A stretch of DNA of 20,208 nucleotides from Bordetella parapertussis (GCA_945862305.1 CAMAXF010000014.1:1-20208); one strand, 5' to 3'. Positions 9,419 to 17,440 are shown, counted from the first letter of the stretch. Notes: generated from the sequence alone by a model not told the origin. Made by a program: numbers and translations.

Positions 9419-10044
9419 GCATGGAGGCACTCGCGGGCTGTCGTCGTTGTGAGCGGCTTGCGAGCTTTCTAGACACCGTTCGGGCGGACCACCCGAGTTA
9501 TTTCTGTGCCCCAGTGCCCCCTTTTGGTGACGCCGCAGGGCAGTTGCTGGTGGTGGGCCTGGCCCCAGGCCTGCATGGGGCCAACGCCACCGGCCGGCCC
9601 TTCACGGGTGATGCCTGCAGCGACCTTCTCTATGGCAGTCTGTATGCGCACGGCTTCTCAAGTGCGCCGCGCTCCTTGCACCGTGATGATGGGCTCATGC
9701 TCGACAACTGTCGGATCACCAACGCCGTGAAGTGTCTTCCACCGGCCAACAAGCCCACCGGTGAAGAGGTTCGCACCTGTGGCAGTTATCTTCAGGCAGA
9801 GCTCTTTTCTCAGCGGCCACGTGTGGTGCTCGCCCTTGGAGCGGTTTCGCACCAGGCGGTGGTCAAGGCCTTGGGCCTGCGCGCCGCAGCCCATGCCTTT
9901 GCCCACGGTGCAGAGCACGACCTCGGCCAGTTGTGTCTCATCGACAGTTATCACCCGAGCCGATACAACGTGAACACTGGCCGGCTCACCGAGGCCATGT
10001 TTTTGGCTGTGGTGGGGCAGGCCAAACAAGCCTTGACCAGATGA
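9415..10044 (+). CDS. Uracil-DNA glycosylase, family 5 (UDGb)-like, Fe-S
   Basis: Probable base-excision glycosylase that removes uracil or other deaminated bases. The 209-residue product carries four cysteines placed as in 4Fe-4S UDGs: Cys9 and Cys12 (CRRC), Cys107 (AVKCLPP) and Cys122 (RTCGSY). Motif A is [19 protein letters not shown] (48-66); it lacks the acidic residue after GLAPG expected in family 4 and fits family 5. The C-terminal motif is [11 protein letters not shown] (180-190). GTG at 9415 gives a GTGA overlap with nagZ, the same geometry as the neighbouring junctions; ATG at 9421 is the alternative, and neither has a clear ribosome binding site. The 3' end overlaps uvrC by ATGA, pairing two DNA repair genes. 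Substrate range cannot be read from sequence. Confidence 0.85.
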   Translation: MSMEALAGCRRCERLASFLDTVRADHPSYFCAPVPPFGDAAGQLLVVGLAPGLHGANATGRPFTGDACSDLLYGSLYAHGFSSAPRSLHRDDGLMLDNCRITNAVKCLPPANKPTGEEVRTCGSYLQAELFSQRPRVVLALGAVSHQAVVKALGLRAAAHAFAHGAEHDLGQLCLIDSYHPSRYNVNTGRLTEAMFLAVVGQAKQALTR

Positions 10045-11870
10045 CCCCTGAAGAGACCGCCGCCTTCCTGAAGGGCTTGCCGGCTGCGCCCGGGGTCTAC
10101 CGATTCTGGAGCGCGGCCGATGAACTGCTCTATGTGGGCAAGGCTCGTCATCTAAAGAAGCGTGTGTCGTCTTACTTTCAGAAGCACGGCCACAGCCCGC
10201 GAATTGCCAAGATGGTCTCGCAGATTCATCGTGCTGAGATCACCGTGGTTCGGTCTGAGGCAGAGGCCCTGCTGCTCGAGAGCAACCTGATCAAAACGCA
10301 GTCGCCGAGATACAACATTCTCTTCCGAGACGACAAGTCGTATCCGTACCTGCGAATGAGTCGGCATGCCTTTCCCAGAATCAGCTTCTACAGGGGGGCA
10401 GTGGATCGGCAGGCTGATTACTTTGGCCCTTTTCCCAACGGCTGGGCCGTGAAAGAGAGCATCCAGATTCTGCAGAAGGTCTTCCAGCTCCGTAGTTGCG
10501 CAGACTCCGTGTTCTCCAATCGTTCGCGGGCCTGCTTGCTCCACCAGATTCATCGGTGCAGCGCACCTTGCGTCGGTGTCATCTCCTCGGAGGACTACGC
10601 CAGAGACACCCAGCGCGCGCTGGCCTTTCTCAAGGGCGGCCATGATGAGGTTTTGCAGGGCCTAGAGGCAGACATGGTCGAGGCCTCTGAGCGGCTCGCC
10701 TTTGAAGAGGCGGCAGTATTTCGAGATCAAATTTCTGCCCTCTCTCGCGTGCTGCAGCAGCATGCCATGGAGGCCGAGGATGGCCAGGACTGCGACATCC
10801 TCGCGGTGGCCACCGACGGCCATCGACTGGTGGTTAATTTGGCCATGGTGCGGGGTGGTCGTCATTTGGGAGACCGAGCCCATTTCTCGATGAATGCATC
10901 TGCCCTCGATCAGGACCAGGAGTCCGTTCTCGATGAGGCCCTGGTGGCCTTTGTCGGGCAACATTACGGCAACACGACCAGCATTCCCACCCTGGTCTTG
11001 AATCGGGAGGGCGCGGTGGCGGCGCTTCTCGAGTGGTGGTCGAGTACAGAGCGCGCGCCCAAGCTGCTTTATGCGCCGCAGGGCAAGCGACGGGATTGGC
11101 TGCGCATGGCCGAGGACAACGCACGCCTTGCTCTGGCCCGGCGTGCCCAGGAGCAGGGTGGTGCAGAGGCCAAGACGAGGCTACTGGCCGACACGCTGGG
11201 GCTTGCCGCGCAGGACGACCTCGCCCTGTTGCGCATCGAGTGTTTCGACATCAGTCACACCGCCGGCGAGGCCACCCAGGCCTCGTGCGTCGTCTACCAC
11301 CACCATGCCATGCAGCCGAGCGAGTACCGTCGATTCAACATCGATGGCATCACACCGGGAGACGACTATGCCGCCATGCGACAGGCCTTGCTGCGCCGCT
11401 ATGGTGAGGCCGAGAGCCTTCCTGACCTCGTGCTCATCGATGGTGGTAAGGGGCAGCTCAGTATGGCCGCCCAGGTCTTTGAGGAATGCGGTCATGACAC
11501 AGGTGTCTTGATCGGCGTGGTCAAGGGCGAGGGTCGCAAGGTGGGCCTTGAGCGTCTGCTCTATGTGGATGGCCGAGAGCTGGCCTTGGGCCGCGACCAT
11601 GCGGCCCTGCTGCTCGTGGCACAGATTCGGGATGAGGCCCATCGGTTTGCCATCACGGGCATGCGGGCCAAGCGGGCCAAGGCTCGGCAAGGCTCTGTGT
11701 TAGACGACATCGAGGGCATCGGGCCGAAGCGGCGTCAGCGCTTGCTGGCCAGATTCGGGGGTCTGCAGGGCCTGCGGGCAGCCTCGGTGGATGACTTGAA
11801 GACGGTTGACGGCATCTCAGAGACACTGGCCCAGCAGATCGTTCGACATCTTCGGGGTGAGTCAGACTGA
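10041..11870 (+). CDS. uvrC: UvrABC excinuclease subunit C
   Basis: Makes the 3' and 5' incisions around UvrB-marked lesions in nucleotide excision repair. The 609-residue product has the GIY-YIG nuclease domain at the N-terminus (PGVYRF at 17-22, YVGKA at 31-35, [14 protein letters not shown]), a UVR motif for UvrB contact (around [18 protein letters not shown]), the RNase H-like second nuclease domain ([16 protein letters not shown] and [14 protein letters not shown]) and C-terminal helix-hairpin-helix repeats ([16 protein letters not shown]). The frame is open upstream, but the ATG at 10041 overlaps the glycosylase stop as ATGA and gives the family N-terminus. It ends in a one-base overlap with mtgA. 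Confidence 0.95.
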   Translation: MTPEETAAFLKGLPAAPGVYRFWSAADELLYVGKARHLKKRVSSYFQKHGHSPRIAKMVSQIHRAEITVVRSEAEALLLESNLIKTQSPRYNILFRDDKSYPYLRMSRHAFPRISFYRGAVDRQADYFGPFPNGWAVKESIQILQKVFQLRSCADSVFSNRSRACLLHQIHRCSAPCVGVISSEDYARDTQRALAFLKGGHDEVLQGLEADMVEASERLAFEEAAVFRDQISALSRVLQQHAMEAEDGQDCDILAVATDGHRLVVNLAMVRGGRHLGDRAHFSMNASALDQDQESVLDEALVAFVGQHYGNTTSIPTLVLNREGAVAALLEWWSSTERAPKLLYAPQGKRRDWLRMAEDNARLALARRAQEQGGAEAKTRLLADTLGLAAQDDLALLRIECFDISHTAGEATQASCVVYHHHAMQPSEYRRFNIDGITPGDDYAAMRQALLRRYGEAESLPDLVLIDGGKGQLSMAAQVFEECGHDTGVLIGVVKGEGRKVGLERLLYVDGRELALGRDHAALLLVAQIRDEAHRFAITGMRAKRAKARQGSVLDDIEGIGPKRRQRLLARFGGLQGLRAASVDDLKTVDGISETLAQQIVRHLRGESD

Positions 11871-12568
11871 TGCGGCGCATCTGGCAATGGCTGCGCTGGC
11901 CGGTTGGCCTGCTTGTGGGCCTCGTGCTGGTGGCGCAGCTCTTCTTTTTTGCGCAGGTCGTCTGGCTTCGATTCGTGGACCCGACGACGACATCCTTCAT
12001 GCGCGCAGAGCAGGCGCGTCTCTCCATGGTTCAGTCTCGACCGGTCGTTCTGCGACATCGCTGGGTGGATTACAGCCGCATCTCGTCGCAGGTGAAGCGT
12101 GCCGTGGTGGCCGCAGAAGACTCCGGCTTCACCCAGCACGATGGTATCGACTGGGAGGCCATTGAGAAGGCGGCCAGAGACAACCTTCGCAAAGGAAAGA
12201 TCAAGCGGGGTGGGTCCACGATCACCATGCAATTGGCCAAGAATCTGTTTCTCTCATCCGAGCGCAGCTTTATTCGCAAGGGTCAGGAGGTCGTGCTCAC
12301 GGGCATGCTCGAGCTGGTGCATGACAAGCGCCGCATTCTTGAGCTGTATCTCAATGTGGCGGAGTGGGGTGTGGGTGTCTTTGGCATCGAGGCAGCCGCG
12401 CAGCACTACTTCGGCATTCCAGCCGCAGCACTCACTGCCGAGCAGTCGGCCTGGCTTGCTGCCATACTCCCGGCTCCTCGGCGGTACGATCGGAACCGTC
12501 AGTCCGATTGGCTGCAGGAGAAGTCCATCATCATTCTGGAACGCATGCCCAAGGTGGCCATCCCATGA
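11870..12568 (+). CDS. mtgA: Monofunctional biosynthetic peptidoglycan transglycosylase
   Basis: Polymerises lipid II into glycan strands without transpeptidase activity. The 232-residue product has one N-terminal membrane anchor (about 11-33) and a periplasmic GT51 domain. Family motifs are present: AAEDSGFTQHDGID with the catalytic Glu83, GGSTITMQLAKNLFL, RKGQEVVLTGMLE and KRRILELYLNVAEWG. No penicillin-binding domain follows, so it is MtgA rather than a class A PBP. The start codon shares its A with the uvrC stop (TGATG) and the stop overlaps the next gene as ATGA, so it sits in the coupled series. Confidence 0.95.
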   Translation: MRRIWQWLRWPVGLLVGLVLVAQLFFFAQVVWLRFVDPTTTSFMRAEQARLSMVQSRPVVLRHRWVDYSRISSQVKRAVVAAEDSGFTQHDGIDWEAIEKAARDNLRKGKIKRGGSTITMQLAKNLFLSSERSFIRKGQEVVLTGMLELVHDKRRILELYLNVAEWGVGVFGIEAAAQHYFGIPAAALTAEQSAWLAAILPAPRRYDRNRQSDWLQEKSIIILERMPKVAIP

Positions 12569-13482
12569 CATGGCAGGTTCGTCTGTCGCTCGCACTGCTG
12601 TTTGTGACACCGGCTTTTTGGACGGTGAACTACCTCATTGCGCGGCTCTATGTGGGCGAGATTGAGCCCCATGCCCTGGCCCTGCTGCGCTGGTCCGTGG
12701 CCCTCTGTATCCTGCTGCCATTTTGCGTGGGCGAAATCCGCCGCGCATGGCCACTGACGCCTCAGGAGCGACGGGAGTTTCTGCTCATGGGAGCGTTTGG
12801 AATGTGGATCTGTGGTGCCTTTGTCTATATCGCTGGGCAGACCACCTCATCGGTGAACATCGGCCTGCTCTATGCTCTGTCTCCTGTGCTGATCAGCTAT
12901 GCCTCGGCCAAGCTTCTCAAGGAGCCCTTCGGCTGGGTGCAGTCCTTCGGTGTTGGCCTCGCCCTGCTGGGCATGGTCTGGGTGGTGATGAAGGGGGATC
13001 TCTCCCAGTTGGCCGCCCTTCAATTCACGCCGGGCGACATTTGGATTCTGGTCTGCGTGGTCTCATGGACACTTTATTCCCTAAGGCTCAAGGGTGTGCC
13101 AACGCGCTTTTCGGCAGTCGCCAGGCTCAGTCTCATCACGGCTGGCGGAATTCTGGTGCTCATCCCCTTCACGATCATCGAAGCAGTGCTCACACCAAAT
13201 TGGACGATCACGCCGCTTGGCTTCTGGTATGTGTTGTTGGTGGGCGTCTTCCCGGGGGTAGGTGCCTATGTCTGCTACTCCTACATGCAGCAGCACTTGG
13301 GGGCTGCACGTACATCGGTGGTGCTTTACTTCGGGCCGATTTATGCCGCCCTGGCGGGCTGGGCGCTACTGGGCGAGGCGCCCGAGGTCTTCCACCTGGT
13401 TGGGGGTGTCGCCATTCTTTGCGGGGTCTACCTCGTGAATAGGCCGAGCCCGGGGCCGCAAGAGCAGCCTCGGGCTTCGTAG
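12565..13482 (+). CDS. EamA/DMT-superfamily transporter
   Basis: Inner-membrane permease of the drug/metabolite transporter superfamily; the substrate cannot be told from sequence. The 305-residue product shows about ten hydrophobic segments arranged as two EamA repeats (about 7-140 and 157-292), with the typical end-of-repeat pattern of a loop glutamate after a Leu-rich helix (AKLLKEPF at 115-122 and WALLGEAP at 266-273). The frame stays open far upstream, but the ATG at 12565 overlaps the mtgA stop as ATGA and yields the expected N-terminal helix. It is the last gene of the plus-strand block and faces the dehydrogenase gene with ten bases between stops. Amino-acid or metabolite export is common in the family but unproven here. 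Confidence 0.88.
   Translation: MTWQVRLSLALLFVTPAFWTVNYLIARLYVGEIEPHALALLRWSVALCILLPFCVGEIRRAWPLTPQERREFLLMGAFGMWICGAFVYIAGQTTSSVNIGLLYALSPVLISYASAKLLKEPFGWVQSFGVGLALLGMVWVVMKGDLSQLAALQFTPGDIWILVCVVSWTLYSLRLKGVPTRFSAVARLSLITAGGILVLIPFTIIEAVLTPNWTITPLGFWYVLLVGVFPGVGAYVCYSYMQQHLGAARTSVVLYFGPIYAALAGWALLGEAPEVFHLVGGVAILCGVYLVNRPSPGPQEQPRAS
13447..13476 (+). terminator. Hairpin at the end of the transporter gene
   Basis: Ten-base inverted repeat with a single G-U pair: AGCCCGGGGC at 13447-13456 against GCCTCGGGCT at 13467-13476, with a ten-base loop. It lies in the last codons of the transporter gene, between two convergent genes. A four-T run follows only 14 bases later, so it is not a textbook intrinsic terminator. 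It may protect mRNA 3' ends or pause transcription from either side. Confidence 0.35.
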
Positions 13483-13492
13483 CGATGCAGTT

Positions 13493-14287
13493 TTACTTGG
13501 CGATGGCGCCTGCGTAGCAGAGTCCGCCCGTGATCTCGAGGGTGGTGGCATTGATGGCCTCGTTCACCGCGCAATGCTCGATGAGTGAGGCGATCTCCTC
13601 GGGCTCGACCAGCCGGCCCAGGTGCACATCCTTCAGGATGCCGGCCAGGGCATCCTGGTTCATGCCAGTGAGCATGGGGGTTGCGGTGTAGCCAGGGGCA
13701 ATGCCCACGGCGCGGATGTTCCGAATGCCACGCATGTGGAACTCACCGATCATGATCTTGGGCATGAGGGCGCAAGCCACCTTGCTGGACGAGTAGTTGA
13801 GCTGGCCGACCTGGCCCACCTTGTTGACCGAAGAGATGGTGACCAGCAGGCCTGGCCAGCCACCGTTGGCCATGGCTTCGGCGGCGTCTCGCAGGGTCAG
13901 GAAGGTTCCTGTGAGGTTCACGTCGATGACCTGCTGCCACTTGTCGAGGCCAAGCTTCTTTCCGATCTTGCCGGTGGCCTTGTCGGGGCTGAGCATCAGG
14001 CCGTCGCGGATGACGCCTGCACACGCCACCGCCATGTTGAGCTTGCCAAATGTCGCCAGCCCTGCCTCGATGAAGCGAGCGGTGTCTGCCTCGGAGGTCA
14101 CGTCTGCGCCGATGGCAATGGCCTCGGTGCCCATGGCCACGACTGCGTCGGCTGTTTTCTGGGCGTCGGCCTCGACCCGGTCGACCAGAACGAGTTTTGC
14201 GCCTTTGCTGGCCAGGTGTTTGGCCACGGCCTGGCCGATGCCATTGCCCGCGCCAGTGATGAGGGCTACGCTGCCTTTGACTTCCAT
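13493..14287 (-). CDS. Short-chain dehydrogenase/reductase (classical SDR)
   Basis: NAD(P)-dependent oxidoreductase resembling 3-oxoacyl-ACP or 3-hydroxyacyl-CoA type SDRs; the substrate is unknown. The 264-residue product has the glycine-rich TGAGNGIG motif (11-18), the NNAG equivalent written as ACAG (88-91), Asn124 in VNLTG, a Ser at 152-153, the Tyr165-x-x-x-Lys169 pair (YSSSK) and a PG motif after the active site. Asp36 at the end of the second beta strand favours NAD(H) over NADP(H), an inference from the SDR cofactor rule. A good ribosome binding site (AAGGGA, 14294-14299 on the minus strand) sits six bases before the ATG. It is divergent from the formyltransferase-like gene and convergent with the transporter. 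Confidence 0.9.
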   Translation of the reverse strand: MEVKGSVALITGAGNGIGQAVAKHLASKGAKLVLVDRVEADAQKTADAVVAMGTEAIAIGADVTSEADTARFIEAGLATFGKLNMAVACAGVIRDGLMLSPDKATGKIGKKLGLDKWQQVIDVNLTGTFLTLRDAAEAMANGGWPGLLVTISSVNKVGQVGQLNYSSSKVACALMPKIMIGEFHMRGIRNIRAVGIAPGYTATPMLTGMNQDALAGILKDVHLGRLVEPEEIASLIEHCAVNEAINATTLEITGGLCYAGAIAK

Positions 14288-14333
14288 GGGGATTCCCTTC
14301 TTTTGATTGTTAAACTGATGCCATTTTAGTGGG

Positions 14334-14361
14334 ATTTATGATGCGCCGCAACATATCGCAA
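14334..14361 (-). promoter_or_regulatory. Possible promoter of the SDR gene
   Basis: On the minus strand, TTGCGA (14356-14361) and ATAAAT (14334-14339) are 16 bases apart and point towards the dehydrogenase gene. The match is partial and the region is short, so this is a candidate only. I saw no comparably good pair pointing the other way for the formyltransferase-like gene; TTGATT at 14303-14308 is a weak option. Confidence 0.3.
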
Positions 14362-14375
14362 GGGAAGGTCAACAC

Positions 14376-14969
14376 ATGAACGTCGTGCTCGTGGGATCAA
14401 AACATTTCGGCTCGGAAGTCCTCTCCAGGCTCATGGGAGCCTCTGGCCTCGCCATCACCTGTGTCATTTGCACGGACCCTGAGGATCGGCTGGCAGGTTT
14501 GGCCCAGCAGCATGGGCTTCCCGTGCGAATCCAGGAGAATCCTCGATCTGTCGGCGGCCACGAGGTTCCGGACGGTACCGACCTCATTGTGACGGCCTAC
14601 AGCCACGCCCTCATCACCAATGAGGCACTGGCCAAGGCTCGTCTTGGCGGCGTGGGCTACCACCCCAGCCTGCTGCCCCGGCATCGGGGGCGGGCGGCGG
14701 TGGAGTGGACGGTGAAGTGCGGCGATGCCATTGCGGGTGGGACGATTTACCAGCTCAATGACAAGTGGGACGCAGGCGGCATCGTGGCCCAAGACTGGTG
14801 TTTTGTCTTGCCCGGCGAGGATGCCGGTAGCCTCTGGCGCAGGGCCTTGAGCCCCCTGGGAATCGAATTGCTCTCCCAGACGGTGGTCGACATCGCAGCC
14901 AAGGGCGCGGTGGTCATCAAGCCTCAACAAGAAGAGTTCGCCACGAAAGCGCCAGCCATCCCGGCTTGA
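14376..14969 (+). CDS. Formyltransferase-fold protein, short stand-alone form
   Basis: The 197-residue product consists of only the formyl_trans_N fold shared by Fmt, PurN and the hydrolase domain of 10-formyltetrahydrofolate dehydrogenase; the Fmt C-terminal domain is missing. The core motif HPSLLPRHRG (96-105) is closest to the dehydrogenase type. His96 and Asp132 (in NDKWDAGGI) match the family active-site His and Asp. The residue two before His is Gly94, where PurN and Fmt have the catalytic Asn. A strong ribosome binding site (AGGGAAGG, 14361-14368) lies seven bases before the ATG. The substrate is unknown: a formyl-folate hydrolase or a sugar-nucleotide or amino-compound formyltransferase are both open. 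It is not the housekeeping Fmt. Confidence 0.8.
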   Translation: MNVVLVGSKHFGSEVLSRLMGASGLAITCVICTDPEDRLAGLAQQHGLPVRIQENPRSVGGHEVPDGTDLIVTAYSHALITNEALAKARLGGVGYHPSLLPRHRGRAAVEWTVKCGDAIAGGTIYQLNDKWDAGGIVAQDWCFVLPGEDAGSLWRRALSPLGIELLSQTVVDIAAKGAVVIKPQQEEFATKAPAIPA

Positions 14970-14985
14970 TGTTGGCCTCGCCTCG

Positions 14986-15022
14986 ATACACTGAGGCTAT
15001 CTGAAACATACAAATTTTCAAT
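14986..15022 (+). promoter_or_regulatory. Putative OxyR operator upstream of ahpC
   Basis: Four tetramers stand at the spacing of the OxyR consensus (ATAG-N7-CTAT-N7-ATAG-N7-CTAT): ATAC at 14986, CTAT at 14997, ATAC at 15008 and CAAT at 15019, each separated by seven bases. Three have one mismatch and one is perfect. The site ends on the first base of a possible -35 box, the place where OxyR contacts RNA polymerase at activated promoters. The consensus is established knowledge; binding here is inferred. Confidence 0.6.
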
Positions 15023-15051
15023 TGGTTTGTCAGGCTGTGGGCGGGCATGAT
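15022..15051 (+). promoter_or_regulatory. Probable ahpC promoter
   Basis: TTGGTT (15022-15027) and CATGAT (15046-15051) are 18 bases apart, both imperfect matches to sigma-70 boxes, as is usual for an activator-dependent promoter. Transcription would start near 15058 and leave an A-rich leader of about 58 bases before ahpC. Confidence 0.45.
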
Positions 15052-15115
15052 CCCTATTGCGCTGCAAAAAATCAGCGTAATCCCCAATACCCAACATAAA
15101 AAATTAGGAAACCAC

Positions 15116-15679
15116 ATGCCCCTTATCAACACAGCAGTAAAGCCGTTCAAGGCTACCGCCTATCACAATGGCAAGTTCGTCGAGGTCACTGAGGAGTCAT
15201 TCAAGGGAAAATGGTCTATCGTTTTCTTCTATCCGGCCGACTTCACATTCGTGTGCCCTACCGAACTCGCTGATCTCGCCGATCATCACGACACCTTCAA
15301 GGCCCTCGGCGTTGAAATCTATGGTGTTTCGACTGACACCCATTTCACGCACAAGGCTTGGCACGATACCTCTGAGGCGATTGGCAAGGTGAACTACCCC
15401 CTCATTGGAGACCCCACGGGCACGATCACGCGCAACTTCGATGTCATGATCGAAGAAGAGGGCTTGGCACTGCGCGGCACCTTTGTCATCAACCCCGAGG
15501 GGCAGATCAAGCTGTGCGAAATTCACGACAACGGAATCGGTCGTGACGCCAATGAACTGCTTCGCAAGGTTCAGGCGGCCCAGTATATTGCCAAGAATCC
15601 CGGTCAGGTCTGCCCTGCCAAGTGGACGCCTGGTGCAGAGACGCTGGCTCCTTCGTTGGATCTGGTCGGCAAGATCTAA
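15116..15679 (+). CDS. ahpC: Alkyl hydroperoxide reductase subunit C (peroxiredoxin)
   Basis: Typical 2-Cys peroxiredoxin of the AhpC/Prx1 group that reduces hydrogen peroxide, organic peroxides and peroxynitrite. The 187-residue product matches the length of the E. coli protein and starts the same way ([12 protein letters not shown]). The peroxidatic Cys47 lies in FTFVCPTEL and the resolving Cys166 in GQVCPAKW. The ATG at 15116 is set by AGGA (15106-15109) six bases upstream and by the family N-terminus; an in-frame ATG at 15047 falls inside the predicted -10 box. ahpF follows 83 bases later, and the OxyR-like site upstream suggests peroxide induction. Confidence 0.97.
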   Translation: MPLINTAVKPFKATAYHNGKFVEVTEESFKGKWSIVFFYPADFTFVCPTELADLADHHDTFKALGVEIYGVSTDTHFTHKAWHDTSEAIGKVNYPLIGDPTGTITRNFDVMIEEEGLALRGTFVINPEGQIKLCEIHDNGIGRDANELLRKVQAAQYIAKNPGQVCPAKWTPGAETLAPSLDLVGKI

Positions 15680-15712
15680 TCTCGCCGGTCCCACGTCAAT
15701 CGCTCTGTTGTT

Positions 15713-15740
15713 CCCCACCCCCGACTTGACGGGGGTGGGG
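15713..15740 (+). other. Strong hairpin between ahpC and ahpF
   Basis: A perfect inverted repeat: CCCCACCCCC at 15713-15722 pairs with GGGGGTGGGG at 15731-15740, and one further G-C pair closes a six-base loop. No T-run follows, so full termination is unlikely. It probably stabilises the ahpC 3' end or lowers read-through, giving more AhpC than AhpF. Confidence 0.65.
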
Positions 15741-15762
15741 CACCTCCTATCCAGGACTCCTC

Positions 15763-17346
15763 ATGCTCAATGACGCTCTGAAAGCCCAACTAAAGGCTTA
15801 TCTCGAGAAGATCGTTCACCCAGTCGAGTTGGTGGCCTCGCTCGATGACTCCAAAGGCGCCCAAGAGATTCGCGCCCTTCTCGAAAGCATTTCCGAACTG
15901 TCCGATAAGGTTTCGGCTCGCTTCGATGGCGCCAATGCGCGTCGGCCATCCTTCCAGATCCGCCGAGAGGGCACCACCACAGGCCCTCACTTCGCAGCAG
16001 TACCGTTGGGCCACGAGTTCACATCGTTGGTGCTGGCAATGCTCTGGTCGGGTGGTCACCCGCCGAAGGTCGATGCCGAGAGCATTCGAACCATTCGAGA
16101 AATCGGCGGTGAGCAGCGATTTGAAGTCTTCATGTCGTTGTCTTGTCACAACTGTCCCGATGTTGTTCAGGCTCTCTCACTCATGGCGGTGCTTAACCCG
16201 AGCGTTGAGACCGTGGTGATCGATGGTGCGCTCTATCAGGATGAGGTGAATGCCCGCCAGATTATGGCGGTACCCATGGTGTTTTTGAACGGTGCTCTGT
16301 TTGGCTCGGGCCGAATGACCATCGAGGAGATTCTTGCAAAGCTCGATACAGGCAGCGCTGACAAGGAGAAGGCAAAGATAGACGCCAAGGACGCCTTTGA
16401 TGTGCTCGTGGTGGGTGGTGGACCAGCGGGCTCTGCTGCTGCGGTTTACGCCGCTCGTAAAGGATTGCGCACGGGTATTGCCGCGGAGCGCTTTGGTGGC
16501 CAGACCAACGATACGCTAGGCATTGAGAATTACATCTCCATCTTGGAAACGAACGGTCCTAAATTTTCGTCAGATCTGGAGGCCCACGTTCGTCATTACG
16601 AGGTGGACATCATGAACCTCCAGAGAGCAGAGAAGCTCGTACCGCCGGAACAGCCTGGCGGGCTTGTTGAGGTGCACCTTGCCAATGGTGGTGTGCTGAA
16701 GTCTCGAGCCGTTGTTCTCTCCACCGGTGCGCGTTGGCGAAATGTGAATGTACCCGGAGAGCAGGAGTACAAGAACAAGGGCGTGGCCTACTGTCCTCAC
16801 TGTGACGGCCCACTCTTCAAAGGCAAGCGTGTGGCTGTGATTGGCGGCGGCAACTCGGGTGTCGAGGCCGCCATCGACCTCGCCGGCGTGGTTGGTCATG
16901 TCACGGTCGTCGAGTTTGCCGAACAACTCAAGGCCGACGCAATTTTGGTGGCCAAGCTGAAGAGTCTGCCCAACGCGAGCATTGTTCTAAATGCCCAAAC
17001 CACTGAGATTTCCGGTGATGGCAAGACGGTGAACGGACTCCGATACAAGGATCGCACCTCTGGGCAGGAGCACACGGTTCATCTGGAAGGTGTCTTCGTA
17101 CAGATTGGTCTTGTGCCGAACACTGAATGGCTCAAGGGTGCGATCGATTTAACCCGCTACGGCGAGATCGTGGTCGACCACCATGGCGCCACAAGCGCCC
17201 TGGGCGTCTTTGCCGCGGGGGACGCGACCACCGTTCCCTATAAGCAGATCATCATCGCGGCCGGAGACGGTGCGAAGGCCGCCTTGGGAGCGTTCGATTA
17301 CCTGATCCGCAGCCCGGCGCCCGTTCTCGAGCCGATCGCCGCGTAA
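15763..17346 (+). CDS. ahpF: Alkyl hydroperoxide reductase subunit F
   Basis: NADH-dependent flavoprotein disulfide reductase that re-reduces AhpC. The 527-residue product has the tandem thioredoxin-fold N-terminal domain with its Cys128-x-x-Cys131 centre (SCHNCPD), the FAD-binding motif [19 protein letters not shown] (216-234), the thioredoxin reductase-like Cys344-x-x-Cys347 (CPHC) and the NADH-binding [12 protein letters not shown] (359-370). The C-terminal FAD motif is [10 protein letters not shown]. All redox centres are intact. An AGGA box (15753-15756) sits six bases before the ATG. It is the second gene of the ahpC-ahpF unit and is followed by a terminator. Confidence 0.97.
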   Translation: MLNDALKAQLKAYLEKIVHPVELVASLDDSKGAQEIRALLESISELSDKVSARFDGANARRPSFQIRREGTTTGPHFAAVPLGHEFTSLVLAMLWSGGHPPKVDAESIRTIREIGGEQRFEVFMSLSCHNCPDVVQALSLMAVLNPSVETVVIDGALYQDEVNARQIMAVPMVFLNGALFGSGRMTIEEILAKLDTGSADKEKAKIDAKDAFDVLVVGGGPAGSAAAVYAARKGLRTGIAAERFGGQTNDTLGIENYISILETNGPKFSSDLEAHVRHYEVDIMNLQRAEKLVPPEQPGGLVEVHLANGGVLKSRAVVLSTGARWRNVNVPGEQEYKNKGVAYCPHCDGPLFKGKRVAVIGGGNSGVEAAIDLAGVVGHVTVVEFAEQLKADAILVAKLKSLPNASIVLNAQTTEISGDGKTVNGLRYKDRTSGQEHTVHLEGVFVQIGLVPNTEWLKGAIDLTRYGEIVVDHHGATSALGVFAAGDATTVPYKQIIIAAGDGAKAALGAFDYLIRSPAPVLEPIAA

Positions 17347-17353
17347 CGGCTCT

Positions 17354-17395
17354 CCCGGTGGGGCGGTCGCGCCCGCCGGGGCGGCGCCCTTTTTT
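17354..17395 (+). terminator. Intrinsic terminator after ahpF
   Basis: A GC-rich folding region begins eight bases after the ahpF stop and ends in six Ts (17390-17395). CCCGG (17354-17358)/CCGGG (17376-17380) and GGGCG (17361-17365)/CGCCC (17370-17374) make a nested stem. A competing short stem, GGGC (17379-17382)/GCCC (17386-17389), abuts the T-run, as does a longer-range pairing of 17361-17365 with 17385-17389. Confidence 0.75.
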
Positions 17396-17440
17396 CGTGG
17401 GGCTGGTTTGGTTCTTGCTTACTCCTGGGTAACCACTCAA

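Noticed and set aside
12723..13442. Long alternative plus-strand frame within the transporter gene
   Set aside because: The transporter frame has two EamA repeats and clear membrane helices; the other frame is a shifted shadow.
13622..14329. Long plus-strand frame opposite the SDR gene
   Set aside because: It is the mirror of a well-supported SDR with full motifs; its translation has no recognisable domain and starts inside the SDR.
14980..14997. Five-base inverted repeat GCCTC/GAGGC after the formyltransferase-like gene
   Set aside because: Short stem, no T-run, and it overlaps the OxyR-like site, which explains the bases better.
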